A stretch of 64,000 nucleotides of DNA from Palsa-506 sp963836355 (GTDB lineage: Bacteria > Actinomycetota > Actinomycetes > Streptosporangiales > Streptosporangiaceae): assembly GCA_963836355.1 (NCBI GenBank), contig CAWIJO010000002.1:1302001-1366000 (forward strand). Direction: 5' to 3'. The translations under genes and the position numbers were made by a program. Shown here piece after piece: positions 17,941 to 26,103 of the stretch (the first letter of the stretch is position 1; each line of letters starts with the position of its first letter). Below the pieces are notes generated by a model. It searched no databases. It had not been told where the DNA came from and saw only the letters and a program-made list of their open reading frames with translations.

Positions 17941-19686
17941 TCAGCCGCTGGCCGCGCCGTTGCCCATCACCGGCACGATGTCCGGCGCGCCGAGCCTGAT
18001 GGCGTCCGCATCCTGGTCGGTGCCGGCGTCCTGGGACGCACGCTCCGCGGCGATCCTGGCGCGGTAGTGCTCGACCTCCCTGGCGACCTGCCGCGACTTC
18101 CACCGCATCGGCCCGGCCATCAGCTCGGCGGCCTCCTGCGCCACGACCACGCCGCGGTCCCAGGTCTCGATCGAGATATGCGTGCGCCGCGCCAGCACGT
18201 CATCGAGATGACGGGCTCCTTCGTGTGACGCCGCATAGGCGATTTCGGCCCGCAGGTAATCATCGGCGCCGTCTAGCGGCCGGCCCAGGCTCGGCTCGGC
18301 CGCGATCAGGTCGAGGATTTCCCCGACCAGGGCGCCGTACCTATGCAGCAGGTGCTCGATTCGCGCCACATGCAGGCCAGACGACCTGGCCAGCGTGTAC
18401 CGCGCGTTCCAGAGCGCCACACAGCCATCCGCCCCGGCCAGCGGCAGCACGTCGGTGCAGGACGGAGGCACCCGGCCGTCCAGCCCGTGCGCGACCGCAT
18501 CAACCGCGTCGCGCGCCATCAGCCGGTAGGTGGTGTACTTGCCGCCCGCGATCATCACGAGGCCAGGTACCGGGTGGGCGACCGTGTGCTCGCGCGACAG
18601 TTTCGAGGTTGATTCGGACTCGCCGGCCAGCAACGGGCGCAGGCCCGCATAGACGCCTTCGACATCGTCCCTGGTAAGCGGCACGGCGAGGATCCGGTTG
18701 ACCTGATCGAGCACGTAGTCGATGTCGGTTCTGCTAGCCGCCGGATGCGCCTTGTCCAGCGACCAGTCGGTGTCGGTCGTGCCGATGATCCAGTGCCGCC
18801 CCCACGGGATGACGAAGAGCACGCTGACCGGCGTGCGCAGGATGATCCCGGTGCCCGACTGGATTCGGTCCCTGGGCACGACCAGGTGTATTCCCTTGGA
18901 CGCCCGCACGTTGATCGTGCCACGCCCGCCGACCATGGCCTGGATATCGTCGGTCCACACCCCGGTGGCGTTGACCACCTGCTGAGCCCGGATCTCCACC
19001 TTGGCCCCGGACTCCAGGTCAATGGCGCGGACGCCGGTAACCCGCTCGCCTTCCCGCAGGAACCCGGTCACCTGGGTGCGGGACGCGACATGGGCGCCGA
19101 AGCTCGCGGCGGTACGGACCAGCGTCATCACGTAACGGGCATCGTCGACCTGTGCGTCCCAGTACACCAGGGCACCAGTCAGCGCCGACCGCCGGAGCGC
19201 GGGCGCGAGCCGCAGTGCGCCGCGCCGGGTCAGCTGCCGGTGCCCCGGCAAGCCCCTGGTCTGTCCCAGCGCGAAGCCAAGCAGGTCGTAGGCGGTGACC
19301 CCGGCCCCCACGTAGGCGCGCTCCCAGACATGATGGGTGAAGGGGAAGAGGAACGATACCGGGCGGACCAGATGCGGCGCGATCCGCTGCAGGAGCAGCG
19401 ACCGCTCCGCCAGCGCCTCCCTGACCAGCCCGATGTTGAGCTGCTCAAGATAGCGCAGGCCGCCGTGGATGAGCTTGCTCGACCGCGACGACGTGCCCGA
19501 TCCGAAGTCCCGCGCTTCGACCAGGCCAACGGACAGCCCGCGGGTGGCAGCGTCGAGCGCGACTCCGGCGCCGACGATTCCACCGCCCACCACCAGCACC
19601 TCGTGCTCGGTCGCGGCAAGCTCGGCGAGCGCCGCACCTCGCTCCGCCGGCCCCAGCCTGACCGTCGTTCCGCCACCGGCCATCAC
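17941..19686 (-). CDS. glpD: Aerobic glycerol-3-phosphate dehydrogenase
   Basis: 581 aa, typical length. It oxidises sn-glycerol-3-phosphate to dihydroxyacetone phosphate at the inner face of the membrane, passing electrons from FAD to quinone. The FAD-binding Rossmann motif VVGGGIVGAGVALDAATRGL lies at about residues 31-50. SSKLIHGGLRYLEQLNIGLVREAL and GTTDTDWS are family blocks. The C-terminal ~120 residues form the helical cap domain. Mycobacterial glpD2 follows lpdA; here the lpdA remnant is about 9 kb away. Confidence 0.96.
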   Translation of the reverse strand: MMAGGGTTVRLGPAERGAALAELAATEHEVLVVGGGIVGAGVALDAATRGLSVGLVEARDFGSGTSSRSSKLIHGGLRYLEQLNIGLVREALAERSLLLQRIAPHLVRPVSFLFPFTHHVWERAYVGAGVTAYDLLGFALGQTRGLPGHRQLTRRGALRLAPALRRSALTGALVYWDAQVDDARYVMTLVRTAASFGAHVASRTQVTGFLREGERVTGVRAIDLESGAKVEIRAQQVVNATGVWTDDIQAMVGGRGTINVRASKGIHLVVPRDRIQSGTGIILRTPVSVLFVIPWGRHWIIGTTDTDWSLDKAHPAASRTDIDYVLDQVNRILAVPLTRDDVEGVYAGLRPLLAGESESTSKLSREHTVAHPVPGLVMIAGGKYTTYRLMARDAVDAVAHGLDGRVPPSCTDVLPLAGADGCVALWNARYTLARSSGLHVARIEHLLHRYGALVGEILDLIAAEPSLGRPLDGADDYLRAEIAYAASHEGARHLDDVLARRTHISIETWDRGVVVAQEAAELMAGPMRWKSRQVAREVEHYRARIAAERASQDAGTDQDADAIRLGAPDIVPVMGNGAASG

Positions 19687-19762
19687 AGTCCGAACGCTAC
19701 GCCCGCGGGCCCCGGCCGGCGGCGGCCGGCCTGCCCGCAGTGATCCAGACCGGTTGGGCGGG

Positions 19763-20887
19763 TCAGCGGCGCTGCGCGCTCGGCGTCACAACGACCTCGA
19801 CCCGCTGGAATTCCTTCAGGTCCGAGTACCCGGACGTGGCCATGGTCCGCCGTAGCGCGCCCATCAAGTTCATCGAGCCGTCGGCGACCGTCGACGGGCC
19901 GTGCAGGATCTGCTCGATGGTGCCGACGGTACCGACCCCGAGCCTGGCCCCGCGCGGCAGTTCCGGATGGTGCGCCTCGCTGCCCCAGTGGAATCCGCTG
20001 CCCGGTGCCTGCGCGGCACGCGCGAACGGGGAGCCGACCATCACCGCGTCCGCGCCCAGCGCCAGCGCCTTGGCGATGTCGCCGCTGCGGGTCATGCTGC
20101 CGTCCGCGATCACGTGCGCGTACCTGCCACCGGACTCGTCGAGGTAGTCGCGGCGGGCCGCGGCGACGTCCGCGATCGCCGTGGCCATCGGCACGGCGAC
20201 GCCGAGCACCGCCGCCGTGGTGTGACCGGAGCCGCCGCCGAATCCGGTCAGCACGCCAGCAGCGCCGGTCCGCATCAGGTGCAGTGCCGCCGTGTAAGTC
20301 GCGCAGCCGCCGACGATGACCGGCACGTCGAGCTCGTAAATGAACTGCTTGAGGTTGAGCGGTTCAGACTGGCCGGACACGTGCTCGGCCGACACTGTAG
20401 TACCACGGATGACGAAGATGTCCGCGCCCGCGTCGATGACGGCCTTGTAGTACCTGACGGTCCGCTGCGGGGACAGCCGCGCCGCCGCCGTGATGCCCGC
20501 CGCCCGGACCTCCTCGATCCTGCGCCCGATCAGCTCTTCCTTGATCGGCTCGGTGTAGATCTCCTGGAGCCTGCGGGTGGCTGCCTCGTCGTCAAGCTCG
20601 GCAGCCTCGGCCAGCAGCGGCTCCGGATCGTCATAGCGCGTCCAGAGGCCCTCTAGGTCGAGCACGGCCAGGCCACCGAGCCGACCTATCTCCACGGCGG
20701 TGCGCGGCGAGACAACGCTGTCCATCGGGGCGACGACGAGTGGCAGGTCGAACCGGTAGGCGTCGATCTGCCATGAGATCGAGACCTCTTCCGGGTCCCT
20801 GGTCCGGCGGGACGGCACGATGCCGATCTCGTCCAGTGCATAGGCCCGGCGGCCGCTTTTGCCCCGGCCTATCTCAACCTGCGTCAT
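19763..20887 (-). CDS. guaB3: GuaB3-family IMP dehydrogenase-related protein
   Basis: 374 aa TIM-barrel protein without CBS domains, directly downstream of guaB (16-base gap), the arrangement in M. tuberculosis and Streptomyces. IEIGRGKSGRRAYALDEIGIVPSRRTRDP is the GuaB3 start. The catalytic-cysteine loop of true IMPDH (SICTT) reads GGGSGHTTAAV here, so the canonical nucleophile is missing. Hence it is unlikely to be a standard IMP dehydrogenase. A GMP-reductase-like or regulatory role has been considered for this family, but I cannot decide. Confidence 0.92.
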   Translation of the reverse strand: MTQVEIGRGKSGRRAYALDEIGIVPSRRTRDPEEVSISWQIDAYRFDLPLVVAPMDSVVSPRTAVEIGRLGGLAVLDLEGLWTRYDDPEPLLAEAAELDDEAATRRLQEIYTEPIKEELIGRRIEEVRAAGITAAARLSPQRTVRYYKAVIDAGADIFVIRGTTVSAEHVSGQSEPLNLKQFIYELDVPVIVGGCATYTAALHLMRTGAAGVLTGFGGGSGHTTAAVLGVAVPMATAIADVAAARRDYLDESGGRYAHVIADGSMTRSGDIAKALALGADAVMVGSPFARAAQAPGSGFHWGSEAHHPELPRGARLGVGTVGTIEQILHGPSTVADGSMNLMGALRRTMATSGYSDLKEFQRVEVVVTPSAQRR

Positions 20888-20903
20888 GTCCTCTCCAGCT
20901 GCG

Positions 20904-22424
20904 TCATGTCCGCCGTCCGCCGTAGTTCGGTGCCTCGGCGATCATCTGGATGTCGTGCGGATGGCTCTCCTCCAGGCCCGCTCCAGTGATCTGGGTAAAC
21001 CTGGCTTCCTGCAGCTCGGCGATAGACCGCGCGCCGCAGTAGCCCATCGCGGCCCGTAGCCCGCCGACGAGCTGGCCGGCCACGGCGCCCAGCGGGCCGC
21101 GGTAGGGCACCTGGCCCTCGACGCCCTGCGGGACCAGCTTGTCCTCGGATAGCACGTCATCCTGGAAATAACGGTCTTTGGAGTACGAGCCGCCGCGCTC
21201 GGCATTCCGCAGTGCCCCCATCGACCCCATGCCCCGGTACAGCTTGAACTGCTTGCCCTGAATGAACACCATGTCACCCGGGCTCTCGTCGCAGCCGGCC
21301 AGCAGGCCGCCGAGCATCACCGTGTCAGCTCCGGCCGCGATGGCCTTGGCGATGTCACCGGAATACTGCAGGCCGCCGTCGCCGATGACGGGCACGTTCG
21401 CTGCCCTGGCCGCCTGCGCCGCCTCGTAGATCGCGGTTACCTGCGGGACTCCTACGCCGGCCACGACCCGGGTTGTGCAGATCGAGCCGGGACCGACGCC
21501 GACCTTTACCGCGTCGGCAGCTGCGTCGACCAGCGCCTGGGCACCTGCCCTGGTGGCCACGTTGCCGCCGATCACGTCGATCGATACGTTGGCCTTGACC
21601 TGAGCGATCATGTCAAGCACGGCCTGAGCGTGGCCGTGTGCGGTGTCCACTACGAGAAAGTCGGCGCCAACGTCGGCCAGTGCCTGCGCCCGGCGCTTGC
21701 CATCCTCGCCCACGCCCACCGCCGCGCCGACGACAAGGCGTCCTTCGGCGTCCTTGGTGGCGTTCGGGAACTTCTCGCTCTTGGTGAAGTCCTTCACCGT
21801 GATCAGTCCGCGCAGCCGCCCCGCCTGGTCAATCAACGGCAGCTTCTCGATCTTGTTCCGGCTGAGCAGCCGCAGCGCCTCCTTCCGGCCGACTCCGACC
21901 GGTGCAGTGACAAGCGGCATCGGGGTCATGACCTCGGTGACCCGGCGCGTGCGGCCCGTCTCGAACCGGATATCCCGGTTGGTGACGATGCCGAGAAGCA
22001 CGCCATCGGCAGCGGTTACCGGCACGCCCGAGATGCGGTACCTGGCACAGAGCCGCTCGACGTCCGCCACGGTGGCGTCCGGGCCGCAGGTCACCGGATT
22101 GGTGATCATGCCCGCCTCAGATCGCTTCACCATGTCGACCTGCTGTGCCTGGTCCTCGATGGACATGTTGCGGTGCAGCACGCCGGCCCCGCCCTGCCGG
22201 GCCATGGCCACCGCCATCCGGGCCTCGGTGACGGTATCCATGGCCGATGAGACCAGCGGAATGCTGAGGGTGATATTGCGGCTGAGCCGGCCAGCGATGT
22301 CGGCCTCGCTCGGCAGGATCGCCGAGTGAGCGGGCAGCAGCAGCACGTCGTCGAAGGTCAGGGCCGGCGGGGCGAACTTGGCGGCCGCGGTGGCGTCACT
22401 TTCGGTGGGATGACTGCGAGACAT
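20904..22424 (-). CDS. guaB: Inosine-5'-monophosphate dehydrogenase
   Basis: 506 aa, full length. It converts IMP to XMP with NAD, the committed step to guanine nucleotides. LTFDDVLLLPAHSAILPSEADI is the N-terminal barrel start. Residues ~95-215 form a Bateman pair of CBS domains (ISGVPVTAADGVLLGIVTNRDIRFE; KLPLIDQAGRLRGLITVKDF). VGVGPGSICTTRVVAGVGVPQ has the catalytic Cys, and YRGMGSMGAL plus VPYRGPLG are the phosphate and flap regions. It is 51 bases downstream of the sigma-factor gene, probably in one transcript with guaB3. Confidence 0.97.
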   Translation of the reverse strand: MSRSHPTESDATAAAKFAPPALTFDDVLLLPAHSAILPSEADIAGRLSRNITLSIPLVSSAMDTVTEARMAVAMARQGGAGVLHRNMSIEDQAQQVDMVKRSEAGMITNPVTCGPDATVADVERLCARYRISGVPVTAADGVLLGIVTNRDIRFETGRTRRVTEVMTPMPLVTAPVGVGRKEALRLLSRNKIEKLPLIDQAGRLRGLITVKDFTKSEKFPNATKDAEGRLVVGAAVGVGEDGKRRAQALADVGADFLVVDTAHGHAQAVLDMIAQVKANVSIDVIGGNVATRAGAQALVDAAADAVKVGVGPGSICTTRVVAGVGVPQVTAIYEAAQAARAANVPVIGDGGLQYSGDIAKAIAAGADTVMLGGLLAGCDESPGDMVFIQGKQFKLYRGMGSMGALRNAERGGSYSKDRYFQDDVLSEDKLVPQGVEGQVPYRGPLGAVAGQLVGGLRAAMGYCGARSIAELQEARFTQITGAGLEESHPHDIQMIAEAPNYGGRRT

Positions 22425-22475
22425 GCTTCATCCTAGTGACAGCACCATGCTACTGGCGCGTTCACGCACCACGGG

Positions 22476-23105
22476 TCAGGCGATCCACTCCTCCCTGGCG
22501 ATCGCCCGTAGCCGCGCGAGCGCCCGGTGCTGCGCAACCCGGACGGCTCCGGCCGACATCCCGAGTGCGTTACCGGTCTCCTCGGCCGACAGGCCAGTGA
22601 TGATCCGCAGTACCAGCAGCTCGCGCTGCTGGACGGGGAGCCTGGTCAGCAGCGCCATCGCGCGCTTGGCCTCGATATAGGCCACCACGGTCTCCTCCGG
22701 GCCTGGCCGGTCATCGGGGCCGTCCGGGAGGTCCTCCGTCGGGATAGCAAGCCTGCCCGCGCTGCGCACTGCATCGGCCACTTTGTGCGATGCGATGCCA
22801 AATACGAATGACGCGAAAGGCCGGCCCATATCCCGATAACGAGGAAGCGCAGAAAGGACCGCAATGCAGACCTCCTGCGCGACATCGTCGGCCACATGAT
22901 AGTGACCGGCAATCCGGCCAAGGCGGGCCCGGCAGTACCGGACCACCATAGGCCGGATATGTTGCAGCAGTGACTCGATCGCGGCTGGCTGGCCCCTGGC
23001 TGCCTGCGCGGTCAGGTCGCGCAGACTGCCCCGGTCCCCCCCATCTAGCTGCGATTCGACACGTTCCCCCTGGGCCACTGGCCTGACTGCGCATGCCTCC
23101 GTCAC
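22476..23105 (-). CDS. sigD: Sigma-70 family factor of the SigD/ShbA type
   Basis: 209 aa. Region 2 (about residues 45-120) includes YCRARLGRIAGHYHVADDVAQEVCIAVL, and region 4 (about 145-205) has LPVQQRELLVLRIITGLSAEETGNALGMSAGAVRVAQHRAL with a helix-turn-helix. Location between groEL and guaB equals that of M. tuberculosis sigD and Streptomyces shbA, the latter controlling the principal sigma gene. Start: GTG 23105 gives the longest product, and GTG 23078 is an alternative; neither has a strong ribosome site. The anti-sigma and DUF5319-type genes found between sigD and guaB2 in mycobacteria are absent, as is whiB. Confidence 0.92.
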   Translation of the reverse strand: MTEACAVRPVAQGERVESQLDGGDRGSLRDLTAQAARGQPAAIESLLQHIRPMVVRYCRARLGRIAGHYHVADDVAQEVCIAVLSALPRYRDMGRPFASFVFGIASHKVADAVRSAGRLAIPTEDLPDGPDDRPGPEETVVAYIEAKRAMALLTRLPVQQRELLVLRIITGLSAEETGNALGMSAGAVRVAQHRALARLRAIAREEWIA

Positions 23106-23161
23106 GATGCAGTGATGCCCAGTTAAACGGCTCCGGACCTCGTCTAAGTCACAACGGAAAG

Positions 23162-23177
23162 GTCACATTGATGTGAC
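23162..23177. promoter_or_regulatory. Palindromic operator candidate upstream of sigD
   Basis: GTCACATTGATGTGAC consists of perfect 7-base arms around TG. It lies 57-72 bases before the sigma-gene start. Dyad length and position fit a repressor or activator dimer site. The half-sites are CRP-like but in inverted order relative to the TGTGA-N6-TCACA consensus, so CRP binding is not implied. Confidence 0.45.
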
Positions 23178-23370
23178 GCCAAGATATGGCGGCTAACTAA
23201 AATAGCAGTGCGTAATCAACTAACTACTCTCCGTATTTGAATGTGCTGCACAGTTCCCGGCTTATTACATGACGTGCCATTGTGGCCGCTGTCCAGGCAA
23301 AATATGACGCTCGGTGAGCAAATGGCCGGATCAGTCACGCCCGGCGAATGGCCGGACCCGCCGATGCGGC

Positions 23371-23416
23371 AGTGGTTAACATTTGTCCGGTAATCACCGG
23401 ATAAATGTTAACCACT
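23371..23416. repeat. 21-bp stem, 4-base loop hairpin
   Basis: Bases 23371-23391 and 23396-23416 are inverted copies with a single G-T wobble and loop AATC. The stem contains GGTTAACATTT, strikingly AT-rich here. It is 296 bases after the groEL stop and 266 bases before the sigma start. It could be a terminator that insulates the two transcripts, or the remnant of a small palindromic element. Confidence 0.8.
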
Positions 23417-23460
23417 ATGTCGAGCCTGAGACGGGGGCCTGAGCGGGGGCCTGAGACGGG

Positions 23461-23544
23461 GGCCTGGGCGGGGGCCTGGGCGGGGGCCTGGGCGGGGGCC
23501 TGGGCGGGGGCCTGGGCGGGGGCCTGGGCGGGGGCCTGGGCGGG
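23461..23544. repeat. Seven 12-bp tandem units
   Basis: Unit GGCCTGGGCGGG, seven exact copies, preceded by degenerate copies in 23431-23460 with GAGAC changes. It is close downstream of groEL. The open frame across it (Gly-Ala-Trp-Ala repeats) has no ribosome site and is not called a gene. Confidence 0.9.
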
Positions 23545-23711
23545 AGCGGAAGCCGGGAACCGGCTAGCGAAGGAGCTGGCGGGACGCTGGCTAGACCGGC
23601 TAGATGCCGGATGCCCCGCCGCCACGCCAGGTGGCGCGGCGGCGGGGCATCCGGGTGATGCTCCCCTGCGGGCGGCCGGTAAGTGCCTGACCGGCCGGGG
23701 CTCAGACCGGG

Positions 23712-25328
23712 TCAGTGGCCGTGCCCGTGGCCACCGCCGCCGGCCGGGGCTGCTTCCTTCTCCGGCTTGTCCGCCACCAGGACCTCGGTGGTCAGCAGCA
23801 TGCCGGCGATGGACGCGGCGTTCAGCACCGCCGAGCGGGTTACCTTGACCGGGTCGATCACACCCTGGGCAACCAGGTCGCCGTACTCGCCGGTGGCTGC
23901 GTTGAAGCCATGGCCGGCGGGCAGCTCGGTCACCTTGGCGACAACAACGCCGCCCTGGGCGCCGGCGTTCTCCGCGATCCAGCGGCACGGCGCGGACAGC
24001 GCCCGGCGCACGACCCGCACGCCCACTGCCGCGTCCCCGGTCATGCCCAGGTCGCCGAGACTGCCGGCCGCCCGGACCAGCTCGCTGCCGCCGCCGGGGA
24101 TGATCCCCTCCTCGATGGCCGCGCGGGTCGCCGAGATCGCGTCCTCGAGCCGGTGCTTCTTCTCCTTGAGCTCGACTTCGGTCGCCGCGCCCACCTTCAG
24201 CACGGAGACGCCGCCGGACAGCTTGGCCAGCCGCTCCTGCAGCTTCTCCCGGTCCCAGTCCGAATCGGTGTCCTCGATCTCGGCGCGGATCTGCCGGATC
24301 CGGTCGTCGATCGCCGACTGGTCGCCGGCTCCGTTGATGACCGTGGTCGTGTCCTTGTCCACCACGATCCGGCGGGCGGAGCCGAGCGTCTCAATGCCGA
24401 CGAGCTCCAGCTTGAGGCCGACTTCCTCGCTGACCACCTCGCCGCCGGTCAGTACCGCCATGTCGGCGAGCATCGCCTTCCTGCGGTCGCCGAATCCTGG
24501 CGCCTTCACGGCGACCACCGGGAGCAGTCCGCGGATCTTGTTGACGACCAGCGTGGATAGCGCCTCGCCGTCCACGTCCTCGGCCACCACCAGCAGCGGC
24601 TTCTTGGTCTGCGCGATCTGCTCGAGCAGCGGCAGGAACTCGGCCATCGCCGAGATCTTGCCTGCGTGCAGCAGGACATACGCGTCCTCGAGGACCGCCT
24701 CCATCCGCTCCTGGTCGGTGATGAAGTATGCCGAGATGTAGCCCTTGTCGAACTGCATGCCCTCGGTGAACTCCAGCTCCAGCCCCATCGTCGGCGCTTC
24801 CTCGACGGTGATCACGCCGTCCTTGCCGACCTTTGCGAATGCCTCGGCAATGATCTCGCCGATCCGGCTGTCCTGCGCGGACACGGTCGCGACATGCGCG
24901 ATCTCGTCCTGCTCCTCGACCTCACGGGCGATCTTGAGCAGGCTGTCCGATACGGCGGTGGCGGCGGCGTCAATCCCGCGCTTCATCGCCATCGGGTTGG
25001 CGCCGGCCGCAACCGACCGCAGGCCTTCCCTGACCATTGCCTGCGCCAGCACGGTCGCGGTGGTGGTTCCGTCACCGGCAACGTCGTTGGTCTTGGTGGC
25101 GACCTCCTTGGCGAGCTGCGCGCCAAGGTTCTCGTTCGGGTCTTCCAGCTCTATCTCGCGCGCGACGGTCACGCCGTCGTTGGTGATGGTCGGCGCGCCC
25201 CACTTCTTGTCGATAACAACGTTGCGGCCCTTGGGGCCCAGCGTCACCTTGACAGCGTCCGCAAGGTGGTTGACGCCGCGCTCAAGCGCGCGGCGCGCAT
25301 CCTCGTCGAACTCCAAGCTCTTGGCCAT
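23712..25328 (-). CDS. groEL: 60-kDa chaperonin GroEL (GroEL1 type)
   Basis: 538 aa. It forms the double-ring cage for ATP-driven protein folding with GroES. AKSLEFDEDARRALERGVNHLADAVKVTLGPKGRNV is the equatorial ATP-binding start, GDGTTTATVLAQAM the nucleotide motif, and GIIPGGGSELVRAAG the second equatorial block. The C-terminus ends GGGGHGHGH, a His-containing tail like the GroEL1 paralogue next to groES in actinobacteria, unlike the Gly-Gly-Met tail of the housekeeping GroEL2. GAGG lies 6 bases before the ATG at 25328. Heat regulation is expected through the CIRCE site upstream of groES. Confidence 0.97.
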   Translation of the reverse strand: MAKSLEFDEDARRALERGVNHLADAVKVTLGPKGRNVVIDKKWGAPTITNDGVTVAREIELEDPNENLGAQLAKEVATKTNDVAGDGTTTATVLAQAMVREGLRSVAAGANPMAMKRGIDAAATAVSDSLLKIAREVEEQDEIAHVATVSAQDSRIGEIIAEAFAKVGKDGVITVEEAPTMGLELEFTEGMQFDKGYISAYFITDQERMEAVLEDAYVLLHAGKISAMAEFLPLLEQIAQTKKPLLVVAEDVDGEALSTLVVNKIRGLLPVVAVKAPGFGDRRKAMLADMAVLTGGEVVSEEVGLKLELVGIETLGSARRIVVDKDTTTVINGAGDQSAIDDRIRQIRAEIEDTDSDWDREKLQERLAKLSGGVSVLKVGAATEVELKEKKHRLEDAISATRAAIEEGIIPGGGSELVRAAGSLGDLGMTGDAAVGVRVVRRALSAPCRWIAENAGAQGGVVVAKVTELPAGHGFNAATGEYGDLVAQGVIDPVKVTRSAVLNAASIAGMLLTTEVLVADKPEKEAAPAGGGGHGHGH

Positions 25329-25407
25329 GAGTACCTCAGACTACCTATTTGAGCGGATTCGGGTTGATTGCGGATTAACATGGCGCCGCCCCGGACAGAC
25401 CTGCTGC

Positions 25408-25490
25408 CCCGCGGAGGTAACTCCGCGGGACCGCGAGCCGATCCGGGGCGGCGAGCACGCAAGCGTGCCCGGCGCGGGCTTGCCCGCGCC
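25408..25490 (-). promoter_or_regulatory. Three hairpins in the groES-groEL spacer
   Basis: The 176-base spacer contains inverted repeats at 25408-25416/25421-25429 (9 bp, loop GTAA), around 25455-25468 (GCACGC-AA-GCGTGC) and 25471-25479/25482-25490 (9 bp, minimal loop). On the transcript they begin 14 bases after the groES stop. They may act as a partial terminator, or as an RNA-processing or stability element that sets the GroES:GroEL ratio. This role is inference. Confidence 0.55.
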
Positions 25491-25504
25491 GCATGATCTG
25501 CTCG

Positions 25505-25816
25505 CTACTTCTCGATGACGGCGAGCACGTCACGGGCGGAGAGTACGAGGTACTCCTCGCCGCTGTACTTGACCTCGGTGCCGCCGTACTTGCTGTACAG
25601 CACGACGTCGCCGACCTTCACGTCCATCGGGACGCGCTTGGCGCCTGCATCGTCGAACCGGCCCGGGCCTACCGAGATGACTTCGCCCTCCTGGGGCTTC
25701 TCCTTGGCGGTGTCCGGGATGACCAGGCCGGACGCGGTGGTCTGCTCAGCTTCGAGCGGGCGCACCACAATCCGGTCTTCGAGCGGCTTGAGAACAACCT
25801 TGGTGGCGGTCGTCAC
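25505..25816 (-). CDS. groES: 10-kDa co-chaperonin GroES
   Basis: 103 aa from the GTG at 25814-25816, preceded by GGGGAGG with 7-base spacing; the longer frame to 25921 would cover the operator region and is rejected. VVLKPLEDRIVVRPLEAEQTTASGLVIPDTAKEKPQEGEVI includes the mobile loop that docks to GroEL. VGDVVLYSKYGGTEVKYSGEEYLVLSARDVLAVIE is the barrel and C-terminus. It heads the groES-groEL operon. Confidence 0.97.
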   Translation of the reverse strand: MTTATKVVLKPLEDRIVVRPLEAEQTTASGLVIPDTAKEKPQEGEVISVGPGRFDDAGAKRVPMDVKVGDVVLYSKYGGTEVKYSGEEYLVLSARDVLAVIEK

Positions 25817-25914
25817 GATCTGACCTCCCCCTCCGAAAAGGGCTAGCTGAAAATTACTTAGAGAGGGCGACCATGGCGGCCTGCCGTCGCGGGTGCCAGA
25901 CCAGCCTCGTCGCA

Positions 25915-25941
25915 TTAGCACTCTATCCTATCGAGTGCCAG
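25915..25941. promoter_or_regulatory. CIRCE operator (HrcA site) upstream of groES
   Basis: TTAGCACTC at 25915-25923, a 9-base spacer and GAGTGCCAG at 25933-25941. The consensus is TTAGCACTC-N9-GAGTGCTAA, so the left arm is perfect and the right arm differs at its last two or three positions. It is about 100 bases before the groES start. HrcA binding would repress the groESL operon until heat shock. hrcA itself is not in the window. Confidence 0.88.
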
Positions 25942-26103
25942 TTCCGAACATTAGCGTTGCCGCGCGCGCACGTCAAACTCCCGCGGCGGAGAGTCCGGGC
26001 TTACGCTAGCCGCAGGGCAGGCCGGCCCCGCTCCGGCGGCGGCCCGGCAGGCCGCCGGGCCGCCGCCGGAAGAGCCACAACACAGGATTTTAACGGGGGT
26101 ACG

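Larger units (their letters stand above)
23106..23711. other. 606-bp spacer upstream of the sigma gene, unusually AT-rich in part
   Basis: The part 23106-23430 is clearly richer in A/T than its surroundings, consistent with a promoter region or imported DNA. It contains the palindrome at 23162-23177, the long hairpin at 23371-23416 and then a 12-bp minisatellite (23461-23544) next to the groEL 3' end. In mycobacteria this position holds whiB3; no WhiB cysteine motif is readable in any frame here. Confidence 0.6.

Noticed and set aside
23405..23848. Plus-strand frame encoding Gly-Ala-Trp-Ala repeats
   Set aside because: It is only the 12-bp minisatellite read in frame, running on antisense to groEL, with no ribosome site.
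23683..24741. Long plus-strand frames antisense to groEL
   Set aside because: No domain resemblance, Ser/Thr/Ala-rich composition typical of antisense shadows, and groEL is fully conserved on the other strand.
25817..25921. N-terminal extension of GroES to 25921
   Set aside because: The region holds leader and CIRCE sequence, and a strong ribosome site marks the GTG at 25816.
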